Assembly (NCBI GenBank): GCA_002633005.1
Contig: NMRA01000355.1
Span: forward strand, 396,310-460,309
Origin: Phoronis australis
Taxonomy: Eukaryota; Phoronida; Phoronidae
Direction of reading: 5' to 3'
Length of the DNA stretch: 64,000 nucleotides
A program made the translations under genes and the position numbers. Shown in pieces: positions 22,310-34,430 of the stretch (positions within the stretch are counted from its first letter, which is position 1; the number at the start of each line of letters is the position of its first letter). The notes below the pieces were generated by a model, which had not been told where the DNA came from, did no database searches, and saw nothing but the letters and a program-made list of their open reading frames with translations.

Positions 22310-25300
22310 TTAGGCTGTGTAAAATATTACGTTCAATTTCCATCTATGAAAACGACGTTCTTAATCCAGTAAAATTTATCTGTCACCTTCTCTCACTTGT
22401 CATCGATTTCCTGTTTAAACGTTGGTAACATGTCGTCGGGAATCTTTGACTTAGACATTATGTTTAGTAAATAGTGGTAACCTACTTTAGCAGACGAAAT
22501 TTTCACGGTGGAAGTTTAGCATGATAAGATGTGTAGTAAGCTAGCGTATTTGCTTAAAATTTATTTGATAGATGGACTTGATTTCTATGTTATCGTTCAG
22601 TGTGTAATATAAATAGATCACTCCACTTGGGCGATATTTCTCCAATATTCACGAGGGCCCTATATTACGACAGATAACGACTTTGTCGTGTGATAATATT
22701 TATGCATTTTCGCACGGGACGTAATTCTCTATTCCTGTTCGTCTGAAAAGGAAAGACAGGGCGTTTCATGTGTTTTTGTGGCATCCGCAATTTCCCCATT
22801 CGACTAAAAAAGCGTCGTCGGTCGCTTTTTGTGTGTTGCGGCGTTCATTTCACCTTTGGGTTTTGACATTTATGTAGACCCAGATGTCCCACTTTTTATC
22901 CGGATGTTCCGATTTTTAATTCAGTTATCCAGCTTTTAGATTCTCGAATATTGACAACTATTCAGCAGGTGTTCAAAGAACATTGTGTCTTTGTTAGGAA
23001 TATTGTCCACTTTCTTTAGTAACATTACAATTTTAAAAATTTGTTCCAATGTTTTTCGTACACGGTAACACACACTGCATGTAACAGGATCACTAACTTT
23101 ATTTTCTCAAGGCGTGAGTTTCTTCTGAAATGCTATGTAAATTTGTACACTGCAGCCAATGTGATGAGCTTTTCACAGTTCGTGTTAAAGCTACAAAATA
23201 AATGTGACGGGACGTTCGTAACTTTATGCTTATTGTTATTCTTATTTAGTTGCAAATGTTCAGTTATTCTTATGCTAATGTCTTTGTTGCGTCTCAGTGC
23301 GCCTTTGTTACGTGGGCATGTGGGCGCGACTGTATGTGTCGGGCACTTCGCTAGCGACAGGCTTAGGAGAAGGGTGTTTCCTTCTTTTGCTGTCATGGAA
23401 AGTTGATCGTTATCATGTGAAAAATTGAACTGAAACGAATGCCTGATGAGAGAAAATACATATTTTAAGGTTCAGTGGAGACTTGCTCTGTTACATAAAT
23501 ATTTGCCCATTTATATCTAATCTGCAAATTTTGATTGGTAGTTGGAATAATTTGTTCATCAAGGTTTCTGTAAATGTCACTGAGTCCAGGCTTTTTACTG
23601 GAAATTTAATTATATCAAAAGACACCAAAATCCTATTAATATTTAAAGATGCACAATTTTTGATGAATGCCCGCCTAAATTCTTCCCGGCAGCTGTGAGA
23701 CATCCATATTCTAAAATCTTTGCCTTGATAGGTTGCAATGTTTTGAAACATTAAAACTATTTCTCTAATAATTCAATTAGTCATTTATGATACCACCTTT
23801 GTTCATTTTCTATTTATATTTTATTACACCCGAAACTAATTGTCATTATACTCAATTAGTTGACATATTAAATGAGTAATGTGCTAATTATTACTTGAAG
23901 GGTTTCCTTGTTGCACTCTTTTTTTGATTTTGGTAACACTCTTCGTTTTCAGAATTAAAAAAAAATTTAAAGCTGTCAGATATTTAAAACGATATTCAAA
24001 CTTGATTAAAAACACGACTGTACTTTTTGTTAGACGGCTTGATGTCCACGCGCTCATATTAACTTTAAAATTTTCGATTTTCCGACAAACAAGCTTTAGT
24101 ATTTCAAATCACCACTTTTATATCAAATACAACTAGACATAGCATCAGCAGTGGATCAAGTGTTAGATTTGCGCATCAGTAAATAATATCTGATGGTACG
24201 TTAAGTAGCTGACCTCAAACTTACGGGCATTCATTGCTCGATACATATGCGCTCAAAATTGGAGGTGTCATCAACAATTAGATCAAATTTACTCATACAA
24301 GTGTTTTTCCATGATGACGTCAACATTGAATATGTTTGTCCGGCGAACTACTACTTTAACATTGTCTTCCAGACGCTTCGGGGCTTCATGGAGTTTTCGG
24401 GGGCACTTGATGTCAACGTTTTATTATGGTGCTTTCGCATCGCAGTAGGTCTTTACTGTTGGGACTAGCGTTGACAAATACCACCGATTCCAGGCATTTA
24501 AAATTTCTGGACAAGTTTTCTAGCGTCAGCCGTTTGCAGTAAGGGTCAAATTTAGATTTCAAGTGGAGGTTTGGGCCAAGGCTGAGCAAGTAATTCTCGT
24601 CATCCGAAAGTTTGTGTGACGACGTGTTGACAAACGGGGATATCGCCATGAAGAAGAGCAAATGGAGCAACCGTAGAAATAGTATGAAAAAAATTGTCTC
24701 AAGGAAAATTTTCGGTCGATATGATCTGATTCTAAAGAGGAAAAGCTAATGTCCTTTTTCTCGGTTTCACAATTAATTGCAAAGTACCCTCTGCACCAAT
24801 AGAATCAGTTAACGAGGACGGTTTCTGACAGGAAGAATGTCTCCTCATAGATAAGCCAGTCGTTACCAAATCCCTTTAATATTTTTGTATTCTGTTGAAT
24901 GTAGAGATGTTGACCTTTGACCTCCTGAGGAGTTCTTCATGATCAGACTGAAACCGTCCTTGCTCGTCAATGCAATTTAATCCTATTTTAACCAGTATTG
25001 ACAGTTTTTACTCATCCATGAGATGACATTTCACTCCCCAACATCGCTTCAAAATTTGATATTTGAAATCCATAAGTTTCTGGTCATCAACCATCGAAAC
25101 AGTTTGGCAGTATTTCGGTATCTCAAATGCGTTCAGTTACAATAGATTTAATAGAAAAAGCAAAACTTTGTTCGCTTACAGGGTAACAGATAATTCGGCC
25201 TGAATGCTGTGTTATCACCATAATTTGTACTAACAAGATTTCTTATATAGTAGCTTAAAAAAAGCACCACTCACTCGATTTAGTAAAAATCAGAGACCAG

Positions 25301-26096
25301 AAACAACTATACTCTTTAGCCTAACAGCAAGAACACTTAAAAAATTCATAACACAACGTCATATTTATTTATGTGTGTACGTACGTATGAATGTATGTAT
25401 AAGTAGAGTTTCAGAAACGGTTTTGGCTCCAAATCGGACCTTTGTTTTTTCTAACAGGAACTGGAACTGTCGGGCGTATGCAGTGAAAGTTAAATTTCCT
25501 TCCTCCACTGTAACCACTAACCACTAACTTGGAGGCAACACACGTTTAACCAATTGTATCATTTTCTCTTTGAAATCCAGAACGATTGGACATGTTCATG
25601 GCATTCTGCTTTCACTGCACTAAAACTCAGAGCGAAGATTCGTCTCAGCTGTCTTCAAAGCGAAATGTTGCACGTTATTGTCAAACGTACATGGTTTGAA
25701 ACTACTGATATATAATCTTTGTGCATATAGATCACATGCCGCATTGCTGTCATCTTTAGTTTGTTGATATGTCGTTCAAGCTGACTCTGCAATAGGCAAA
25801 TTCACATCTGTTGGGCAATTATTGATTCAAAGAATGTTAACTTGTTGAAAAAATGCAGATTTATCTGATCTTGTCCACATTTGAAAGCTTACGAAGCCTT
25901 TCTTTGCTTGAAGTAACGATGGGTTGAGTTTTGAAAAGGGACGAGTTGACGCATACCGAATATTTAGACATTTAGTGCGATATTAGTTCTAGCTAACTGA
26001 GAAATTAGCCAATGAGCGAGTGGGCTTGAGGTTGGTTTTCTTTGTTCGATTAAGACGTATTATGATTACATAGAACGAGAGATGCGATTGAGACCA
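22310..26096 (+). repeat. Segmental duplication copy A, module X1 (partner 44820-48250)
   Basis: Aligns base for base by eye with 44820-48250 over almost its whole length, from AGGCTGTG to GCGATTGAGACCA, with scattered substitutions and small indels. One large difference: about 300 bases (roughly 23200-23500) are absent from the partner after CTACAAAATAAAT. Part of X1 (22.75-23.75 kb) is also recognisably but much more distantly related to 29.9-30.6 kb, showing an older duplication. The shared 73-codon frame at 24247-24468 (46422-46655 in the partner) has no recognised domain. Confidence 0.85.
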
Positions 26097-26494
26097 TGTG
26101 ACGACGTGTTGACAAAAGGGGATATCGCCATGAAGAAGAGCAAATGGAGCAACCGTTGCCTTCCCCCCCTTATGGTATCCTAGATCCGCTACTGACAGTA
26201 CCATGTAATTCATAAAGTTTAAAAATGACAGTCACAATAGTAACACAATAATAATCACAACACAGCGTAACTGATTAAACAAGAAGCAACACTTTGGCAA
26301 TGAATTGCTTTTCTTCAATTTCTGACCTGACTTTGTAGTGCATAGGATGACTTTACATGGGGTCACATCACAGTCATCACTCATTGTCAGACAGTAAAGT
26401 TAGGCAATAAAGTTCATTGCAAATGTTTTCAAGTAATCGGCTGCTGGCAACCTACTAACCAAGTTGCTTGTTTCCAGAACTCACTCGCACAAGT

Positions 26495-26639
26495 ATGGGA
26501 TGCGTTGCAAGCAAACTGTGTTGCCATAATGGAAAGACAATAGACGACAACAGTTCTGCGACGTCTCACGCCAGTGTTCTTGGATTAACATCTGAAGATC
26601 AAACCAATCTCATTGGTTCTGACAGAAACGTTGAAAAAG
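26495..26639 (+). CDS. Candidate first coding exon of copy-A nucleotidyltransferase-TPR gene (MGC N-terminus)
   Basis: Preceded by a possible acceptor (GCTTGTTTCCAG). ATG at 26495 opens MGCVASKLCCHNGKTIDDNS, a Gly2-Cys3 start with further cysteines, as in proteins that are N-myristoylated and palmitoylated. After 48 codons comes GAAAAAG then GT (weak donor GTCACA). The single leftover base would put the exon at 31557 into the frame that reads QLDGEEQRLASEL, the same frame the intact copy B uses. Linking it to the main exon is inference from order, phase and co-duplication; no similarity search supports it. The exon is also partly re-duplicated downstream without its coding part. Confidence 0.4.
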
Positions 26640-27360
26640 GTCACAGTAATGAAAATGGAAGAGAAATAGCTGAGATTAGTTTCACTCACAGCTTACTTTA
26701 GTACTAATAGTTGCTTATTCAAACAAGTTAAAATTCATGAGAACTCTCACGGGTGACCCATGCATTCTAGACATTACCCTATCTTTTTGTTAGACTCAAA
26801 ATAAGGTGTTCGTGGGTTTGTGTGGTACCCACTTCTAAAAAACAGATAACGCCCGCTTTTGGGTGTTACGCCACCTTTAATATGCCCTTCCACAAAAAAC
26901 AGGTCAGGAATTTTTTTGTGTGTTGCGACGAACATTTCATCCTTGTGTTCCCCGGCTTTTCAACAAGAAGCAATACTTTGGCAATGAATTGCTTTTCCTC
27001 AATTCCGGACCTGATTCTGTAGTGCATAGGATGACTTTACATCTGATGAAAACGTTGAAAAAGGTAATGAAAACGGGAGAGAAATAACTGAGTTCAGTAT
27101 CACTCTGAATAGAGCTTACTTTGGTAATATAGTTACTTAACCAAACAAGTTAAAATTCTAAGCATGGACTTAGAATTCTCGCGGGGACCCATGGATTTTA
27201 GATTTAGAGGTAGCGACCCCGTTGAGCTTTCGCAGGATTAGTCGCGAGAATGTGAATTTCCAGTCGTCCACGCGACTGAGTTTTGATCGATTGAGTATAG
27301 TTATCAAATCGAGCCTAATTTTATTGCTTACAAAAAATTGCTTGTGGATTTATTTGTGTT

Positions 27361-27420
27361 GCTAAGTGTGTGTGTGTGTGTGGGCGCGCGCGCGTATATG
27401 TACATGTATGCATGTGCATA
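27361..27420 (+). repeat. Alternating purine-pyrimidine run (GT/GC/AT)
   Basis: About 55 bases of near-perfect alternation: GTGTGTGTGT, then GCGCGCGCGC, then TATATGTACATGTATGCATG. Related runs lie at about 20718-20760, 51029-51105 and 51858-51910, each at the same place in the duplicated module. Such sequence can adopt Z-form in vitro; no function is shown here. Confidence 0.7.
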
Positions 27421-27811
27421 TTATTACTGTTTCGTATTGTTTCTGTAAAAATTCATTTGTGCAACGTTTACCTGATGCCCGGTTGCATGAAATAGTCCCA
27501 ATTTAGGGACTCAACTAATATCCCTAAATCTACTGCGTATTTTTGGACTTGTGGAAACAGCGATTGCCCTTTCTTGTATGGTTTTAGTTTCATTATTAAG
27601 TTATCTTTTCACTTTGATACAAATCGAAAGTCAACTCTACGTGAAATTGTCAATGTAAACGGAAATAATTAGGGATCTTTTCATGCAACACCCCAGTTTA
27701 AGGACTAAGTCCGTATTTATTTTCAATGAACTCTGGGTTCAGTTTTTATTCATATTATTAGAGAAAGTCTTTAAACAAAGAGGGGCTCTCACTAAAGATG
27801 AAGTCTTCCAG

Positions 27812-27925
27812 TGGCGGATCTACGTTTTTAGTAAGGGGGGTTTAGGATTCCGCAAAGGTCGAATCCGAGGTGCGTGGCGCCGAGCGGGGGGAGGTCGGGA
27901 GGGGGGGGGTCTCCCCCCTACCGTG
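27812..27925 (+). mobile_element. Small DNA-element fragment with CAGTGGCGGATC terminus
   Basis: Begins CAGTGGCGGATCTACG followed by a G run and a CG-rich stretch ending CTCCCCCCTA. Repeats of the same sequence occur at about 51.49-51.61 kb and 52.0-52.12 kb in copy B, so the local segment was copied twice there. The GC-rich body contrasts with the AT-rich surroundings. No transposase. Confidence 0.4.
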
Positions 27926-29179
27926 TTAGACAATTTTTGTTTTTGTTGCCAAATAGTGAAATTTCCATTCACCCTGGTAAGTTTCTGGCACTTAACATGT
28001 CTCTCAAGATAATTTAAAACCCTTCTCAATTTCTTCACATGAACTAGGGTCATAAGTTTCGTGAAACCATATTTGTGTACATCTGGGTATGAGTCACACC
28101 ACCAGCATAAATTGTTGTTGGAACATTTGCTTACACACACCTTTTTTACCATACGAAAAGTCGTATACGAAAATGTGGGACGTGTATACAGGGGTTTAGA
28201 CAACTACCAAATATTCAAGAGCATAAGGAGCACCGACGGGGCGTAAAAATTTGAATATCAGATGATCGCGTAACAGCAGCCTCAAGTTGTTTAAGAACGA
28301 AAACCTGTACTGTTAGTCCGGAAATAAACATGTGTTCTGTCTCGTTAGGAGAAAAACTGGCGAACGACGGTGCTCTCAGCTCATAGTCTATTATTAAAAG
28401 CGACAATAAACAATTATGTATCACTTTATTAAGATGAATCACGTTGACAACAATTGAAAAACATCAAATGTATCATGAAACAAACCATCTAAAAACAGTT
28501 TCACGAAACCAAAACATTCTGTACACCGTGGTGAAAAGATACACACGACCAGTTCGCAGAGGTACCAGGTGTACACAAAAAGGCTGGCCTGGTCTGTCAC
28601 GAGACCAAAAGTACACCTGTGCTTATTATCCCTATAAAAATAGTCGATCTGTCGCGTGACCAAACAGTTCTGGCTGAGATAAATAGTTTTACAAAGCACA
28701 AGTTGGTAAAAAACATCACAAGACTAGTTCGCCGAGGCACCAGAAGTACACTGAAACTCAGTATCTACACAAATCAAGCTGGCCTGATCCGTCGCGAGAC
28801 CTAAAGTGTACTATGCAAAAATTTTGAATTGAAAACTTCTATCTAAACACTTTTTATTACCCAGTTGTTGCTCATTCGTGTATTTTACAGATCTGGTGGT
28901 CAATTGCTGCGAGATGTTGTCTAGGAAGGGTTTTCGCACGGTTCTGTACTCACTGGAAGAAACAAATATTGAGTACAGATTTAACTGCTCATTACGTGAA
29001 ATAGATTTTGGATATGAAGAAGATAGAGCCAAGTGGAAATACAAACCAGAATCAGTTTCTGTGCGCTCGTAGACCCTCGGCTGTACTGGGTAAATTTGGC
29101 ATGACCACAAATAATTTCTATATCGTTTTATTGTACACAAGCATAAAAAACCGACATTATATACGAAATGTAGAATTAT

Positions 29180-29610
29180 AATTTATTACCTGGGTGTTTC
29201 TCCAGGAACGTTGGTCCTATCTTTCTGTTGTCTAGACTGCTGAGGAATCTGTATATCGGATCCAATGGTTTGCTCGTCTTAGAATCATTCTACCCAGATA
29301 TCTTCGATGTTTGTTACCAACGCTTGCACTTCGTCAACTGCTGTGTCAATGAGCTTGTAAGCCTCTACAACGTCAGCATCTCGTTTTGCAGATCAGTTGG
29401 CACAAAGCCTCCTGAGGTTACCATGTCCATTCAAAAGACTTACATGCGCAACTAAATTTGGTCCGTTCATCATGGACTACTTCAAACCTTGACGATGTAT
29501 CCCAGGACCTATTTGCATCTCTTGCAATTTTCGAAATAAACACCCCAATGTCTGAACGTTTGAAACCCGAAGTATTAACATCAGATAAATGCCAATGGGC
29601 ATGGACGTTT
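29180..29610 (-). other. Possible minus-strand exons, unidentified (copy in B at 53404-53866)
   Basis: On the minus strand the frame NTSGFKRSDIGVFISKIARD then NRSWDTSSRFEVVHDERTKF ends at a consensus donor GTAAGT. Further on, after an acceptor TTGTAG, comes AYKLIDTAVDEVQALVTNIE. Composition and splice signals look coding, but I recognise no family and the presence in B is explained by recent duplication. The upstream end in A is lost in the gap. Confidence 0.25.
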
Positions 29611-29621
29611 CATCGGGGGGG

Positions 29622-29860
29622 NNNNNNNNNNNNNNNNNNNNNNNNNNNNNNNNNNNNNNNNNNNNNNNNNNNNNNNNNNNNNNNNNNNNNNNNNNNNNNN
29701 NNNNNNNNNNNNNNNNNNNNNNNNNNNNNNNNNNNNNNNNNNNNNNNNNNNNNNNNNNNNNNNNNNNNNNNNNNNNNNNNNNNNNNNNNNNNNNNNNNNN
29801 NNNNNNNNNNNNNNNNNNNNNNNNNNNNNNNNNNNNNNNNNNNNNNNNNNNNNNNNNNNN
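29622..29860. other. Assembly gap, 239 N
   Basis: Flanks match 53827 on the left and 55047 on the right of copy B. The B interval is about 1.2 kb, so the gap length probably does not reflect the missing sequence. Confidence 0.85.
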
Positions 29861-31556
29861 CATTTTTTATTCGACTAGAAAGAAAGAATAAGGTGTTCAT
29901 GAGTTTTTGAGGTACACGCTATTAAAAAACAGATATTGCACGCTTTTGGATGTTACGCCAACAATAATATCCTGTTCCACAAGAAAATGTGGCCAGGAAT
30001 TTTTGTGTGTTACGGCGAGTGTTTTCACATGGACCAATTAAGGTGCCACCTTTTTATCCGTATGTCCTTCTTTTCAACTGCGTTGTCCCGCTTGTTAATT
30101 CTTGTATCTTGGCATCTATGCAACAGGTGTTCCAAATAGTATTGTCTCTTTCATATGAAAATATACCTTCCACAGTCCACTTTCTTTAGTAATGGAACAA
30201 TTGTAAAATGTGTTCCAATGTCTCTGGTTTACTGTATTACTATTACTATTACTATTGTTTATTCGATCAAGAAATGAGTCCATTTCTAAATGTCTTCGTA
30301 TAGTCCTAGTACACTGCAGCCAATGTAATCAGCTATTCACAGTACATTTCAAAGCTACGCAACTGATGTTTGCCCATATTTTCTGTTAGAATATGTTTAC
30401 TGCAAATTATACACATAAGTAGTTGGAATAATCACATTTTTTGTAAATTTTGTTGCATTCTGAATTTTTACTAAAGAACGTAATTGTATCAAACAGCTTT
30501 AAAGGTCCAATTAAAATATTAAGATGTATAACTTCGGATTAGTGCCTGATTAAATTCTTCACAGCAACTGTGGTAAATCCATATTCTAAAATTTTTATCT
30601 TTATCATTAAAATCCTTTTGAAACCTTGGTTTAATAAGTCATTTATAGAATGTCTGCTTCTGTGGTTCATTTCCGCTTTGTGTCATTGATATAACTTAAA
30701 TCGTTTGATTTTACAAGTTAATTAGTTAACTAAGTAATTAATTTTTTAATCAATATATTAGTACATGACGGACTTCATTATTACATTTATTGATATTTGC
30801 TTCTATTAAAACCAAACACTAGCAATCGCCTGCAGGCAATCATCCGTTTCACATTGTTTGAAATAGTCCAATAACATACGAATTTTTTTCGGAAGAAGTT
30901 TTCAATGGTAACAGTTCTAAAATTATTTCATTTCTGCTTAACATAAATTCAACCCCAAGCCCTATATTTTCTTGCAGCAAACAACAACGGATCAATCAAA
31001 CTCAAACAAGTCCCATGCATGCATCGCCTGTGATAAACGTTGTCATTCCATTCTTACAGTTTTGGTAATGACAAATATACTTCGTCATCGTGAAAAGTGT
31101 TAAAGAGTGGTTGTTAAAGCCATGTACCACGGTTTACAAAAATGCAATCATGCACTGTGATTTGACTGGAAAAGGAAATACACGGACGAGATTTCAAATT
31201 CATGTTTACAAATGTTGTCGATATCGCTTGAAATGTCTACAGACCCATCATTTGGATGATTACCATTCTTTGGAGGTGTTTGTTTAAGAACTAGCCAAAT
31301 TACGCAATCAACTTTACGTAAGTGGAAGGCGACCGTACAAATATAAAATGTGTGATTGTAATTTGAGTGTTACCTCGTGAAAGCCATTTGCTTACTCGTG
31401 CAGTGTGAAGTCTATTAAATCTAACATTGCTTTATTCTCCCTTTATTTTTAATTATGAGACCCCCCGATACACGTTAGAGATTCAAAGAAAGATACAAAA
31501 ACATTTTGAAATGAAATAACATTGAGAGATATTAATGCTGTCCCAACTCTTTTCAG
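29861..31556 (+). repeat. Segmental duplication copy A, module X2 (partner 55047-56738)
   Basis: Nearly identical to 55047-56738, starting CATTTTTTATTCGACTAGAA. It carries 5' flank and presumed intron of the nucleotidyltransferase-TPR gene up to the acceptor CCAACTCTTTTCAG. Distantly related to X1 (shared order of TGTCCACTTTCTTTAGTAA, CACTGCAGCCAATGT, AGTTGGAATAAT and ATCCATATTCTAAAAT). No exon recognised. Confidence 0.8.
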
Positions 31557-34430
31557 AGCAACTTGACGGTGAGGAACAACGGTTGGCGTCAGAACTACAT
31601 TGGAGAAACAAATCTGAAGACCATGAATATTAAATCACTCAATGATTATTTCACACCTGGTGAGAACTGGTTCAGTGACACTGTTGTCGTTAGGGGTGTG
31701 GAGTTCGACAGTGCTGCGCCGTTTGCTTGCAAAACGCCTCTTGGAAGACCTGACAGACTTGAAAGACAAGGCATAGAATTGATAAAAACACCCAAACACA
31801 TGGCTGCAATATGCGAATGTGAAACCGCCGTTAAGGAGGGTTATAACTTCGATCGCGTATTGACGGTTACAACCAAACTCCGTGGGGATGATCAGCTTTT
31901 TGAAAAGTTCAGACAGCTCAGAGCATATAATCAGGCTAAGGTAGACTCGCGCAAGAAGTACATTCAGGTTATCCGTAATGTAGTGGATGAGTTCTTACCA
32001 CAACTGAGTTTTCACACGGATGACGCAGCAACTCATGACATTAAAAAAGAGATGTTGCGGTTGCCGACTTTGGTTGTCGTTGTACTGAAACCGATATTCA
32101 GTTTGAATAATGATTTTATTTGGGACACTATAGATGAGATGATATCTGAATCCATATTGACATCCGATGGAGGGCATAATTTGCTTGTGGTCATTTCCAT
32201 CGTGGCCCTTCTCAGACTCGTAATGTACTGTAGTAAAGAAAGACAGCACGAAGTGTTCGTTTTATTTGGAAACTCAAACTCATCTGAGCTGGGAAAATCT
32301 ACCGTTCCAGGATATAACAGATACAAGCACTTGGTTATTCGATATTATCATTCAATGTTACCATTAGCTAATTTTGTAAGAAGTAAACAGTTAGTAGAGG
32401 CACGTACAAAACGACAAATAGATGACATGTTTTATGAAAGAAATCATTTAACAGAAGGTTTAATTGAATTATACTGCCTCTCCAACGAACGTGCCAGAGA
32501 ACAATTTTATGCTCACATTGAATCAGTTTCTGCAAATCCACACAAAATAGAAGGGGAGGACGTAGTAGTTCAGCACAAAGGAAAGGATATTTTCTGTGAC
32601 CACACAAACAGTACAGTATGGGAGTGCCTCTTCAATATCGGTAATACCTACGAGACAGAACAAAAGTTCGAAGAAGTTTTGAAATATAACTTGCATGCTT
32701 TCAGACTGATCTCGCAGAAACACGTCACAAATAGCAGACTCCCAGCTCATAAGTATGGTGAGCAGGGGATTCGGTCTATTTTGAAGACGATTGAAAGTAT
32801 GCACGAAATGAACAGTCGCGAGTTGAAGTATAGGGAATATGATGATGATGAATTTGTGCGCATCACACATATTCTTGTTGCTACCGGGAATGTGTGTTCA
32901 AGAATGCCTAGGAACAACTTGGCCTTACAATATCATCAAGAATCACTGAGCATGAAGAGGAGGATACACGGTGATGGTGATCATCCCAGCATCGCCACAA
33001 GTTTGCATAATATTGGGTGTGTGTATGATAAGATGTGTAAGTACGACCTGGCGTTGCAGTACTATCAAGACTCACTGGGTATGAAGAAGAGAATACACGG
33101 TGATGGTGATCATCTCAGCATTGCAATTAGTTTGCATAATATTGGGAAAGTATACAAGAAGATGTGTAAGCACGACCTGGCGTTACAGTACAATCAAGAC
33201 TCACTGAGTATGGAGTGGAGGATACACAGTGATGGTGATCATCCCAGCATTGCAATTAGTTTGCATAGTATTGGGGATGTATACAAGGACATGTGTAAGT
33301 ACGACCTGGCGTTACAGTACTATCAAGACTCACTGAGTATGGAGAGGAGGAAACACGGTGATGGTGATCATCCCAACATTGCCACAAGTTTGCATAATAT
33401 TGGGGATGTATACAAGGAGATGTGTAAGTACGACCTGGCGTTACAGTACTATCAAGACTCACTGAGTATGGAGAGGAGGAAACACGGTGATGGTGATCAT
33501 CCCAACATTGCCACAAGTTTGCATAATATTGGGGATGTATACAAGGAGATGTGTAAGCACGACCTGGCGATACAGTACTATCAAGACTCACTGAGTATGA
33601 AGAAGAGAATACACGGTAATGGTGATCATCCCGGCCTTGCAATTAGTTTGCATAATATTGGGGATGTATACAAGGAGATGTGTAAGTACGACCTGGCGTT
33701 ACAGTACTATCAAGACTCAGTGAGTATGAAAAGGAGGATACACGGTGATGGTGATCATCCCAGCATTGCCACAAGTTTGCATAATATTGGGGATGTATAC
33801 AAGGACATGTGTAAGTACGACCTGGCGTTACAGAACAATCAAAACTCACTGAGTATAAAGAAGAGAATACACGGTGATGGTGGTCATCCCAGCATCGCAA
33901 TTAGTTTGCATGGTATGGGGGATGTATACAAGGACATGTGTAAGTACGACCTGGCGTTACAGTACTATCAAGACTCACTGAGTATGGAGAGGAGGAAACA
34001 CGATGATGGTGATCATCCCAGCATTGCAATTAGTTTGCATAGTATTGGGGATGTATACAAGGACATGTGTAAGTACGACCTGGCGTTACAGTACTATCAA
34101 GACTCACTGAGTATGTTCAGGAGGATATACGTTGATGGTGATCATCCCAACATTGCCGCAAGTTTGCATAATATTGGGGATGTATACAAGGAGATGTGTA
34201 AGTACGACCTGGCGTTATAGTACTATCAAGACTCACTGAGTATGTTCAGGAGGATACACGGTGATGGTGATCATCCCAACATTGCCACAAGTTTGCATAA
34301 TATTGGGGATGTATACAAGGAGATGTGTAAGTACGACCTGGCGTTACAGTACTATCAAGACTCACTGAGTATGAAGAAGAGAATACACGGTGATGGTGAT
34401 CATCCCAACATTGCCACACTACAAACTTAG
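31557..34430 (+). pseudogene. Nucleotidyltransferase-TPR gene, copy A: catalytic motif deleted, nonsense in array
   Basis: Main exon after acceptor CTTTTCAG at 31549-31556. It begins QLDGEEQRLASEL like copy B, but the 650 bases matching 56781-57430 are missing, joining at a shared AC. This removes the GS...DLE nucleotidyltransferase motif and shifts frame, so the spliced product would stop after about 18 codons. Downstream an 880-codon frame remains open: the conserved post-catalytic part (LNDYFTPG, ACKTPLGRPDRLER, GIELIKTPKHMA), a helical region, then about twelve 42-residue TPRs. CAG has become TAG at 34218-34220 in the eleventh repeat, and the array breaks off mid-unit near 34418. Either an internal ATG (about 31622) is used or the copy is dead; I favour a decaying paralogue. 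Confidence 0.7.
32914..34418 (+). repeat. 126-bp coding repeat array (KLC-type TPR), about 12 units, copy A
   Basis: Each unit encodes 42 residues around YDLALQYYQDSLSM, then RRIHGDGDHP, then SIATSLHNIGDVYK. Pattern and length fit kinesin-light-chain-type TPRs. Units are nearly identical in DNA, including synonymous sites, with a few private changes (for example an IYVDG unit and a QNNQNS unit). The last unit ends abruptly in unrelated sequence. Confidence 0.92.

Larger units (their letters stand above)
26097..29621 (+). repeat. Segmental duplication copy A, middle module (partner 50290-53827)
   Basis: From about 26160 it matches 50290 onward (GGTATCCTAGATCCGCTACT, then the small MGC/MEC exon), then 27.2-29.6 kb matches 50.87-53.82 kb. 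Bases 26099-26156 repeat a piece of X1 (24613-24672) and join it to the remnant of a small DNA element, so this junction is a rearrangement product. The module is partly duplicated again within itself (26.28-26.76 and 26.97-27.2 kb); the second piece has lost the exon. Confidence 0.8.

Noticed and set aside
33256-33900. Antisense repeat frames over the copy-A TPR array
   Set aside because: Same artefact as in copy B.
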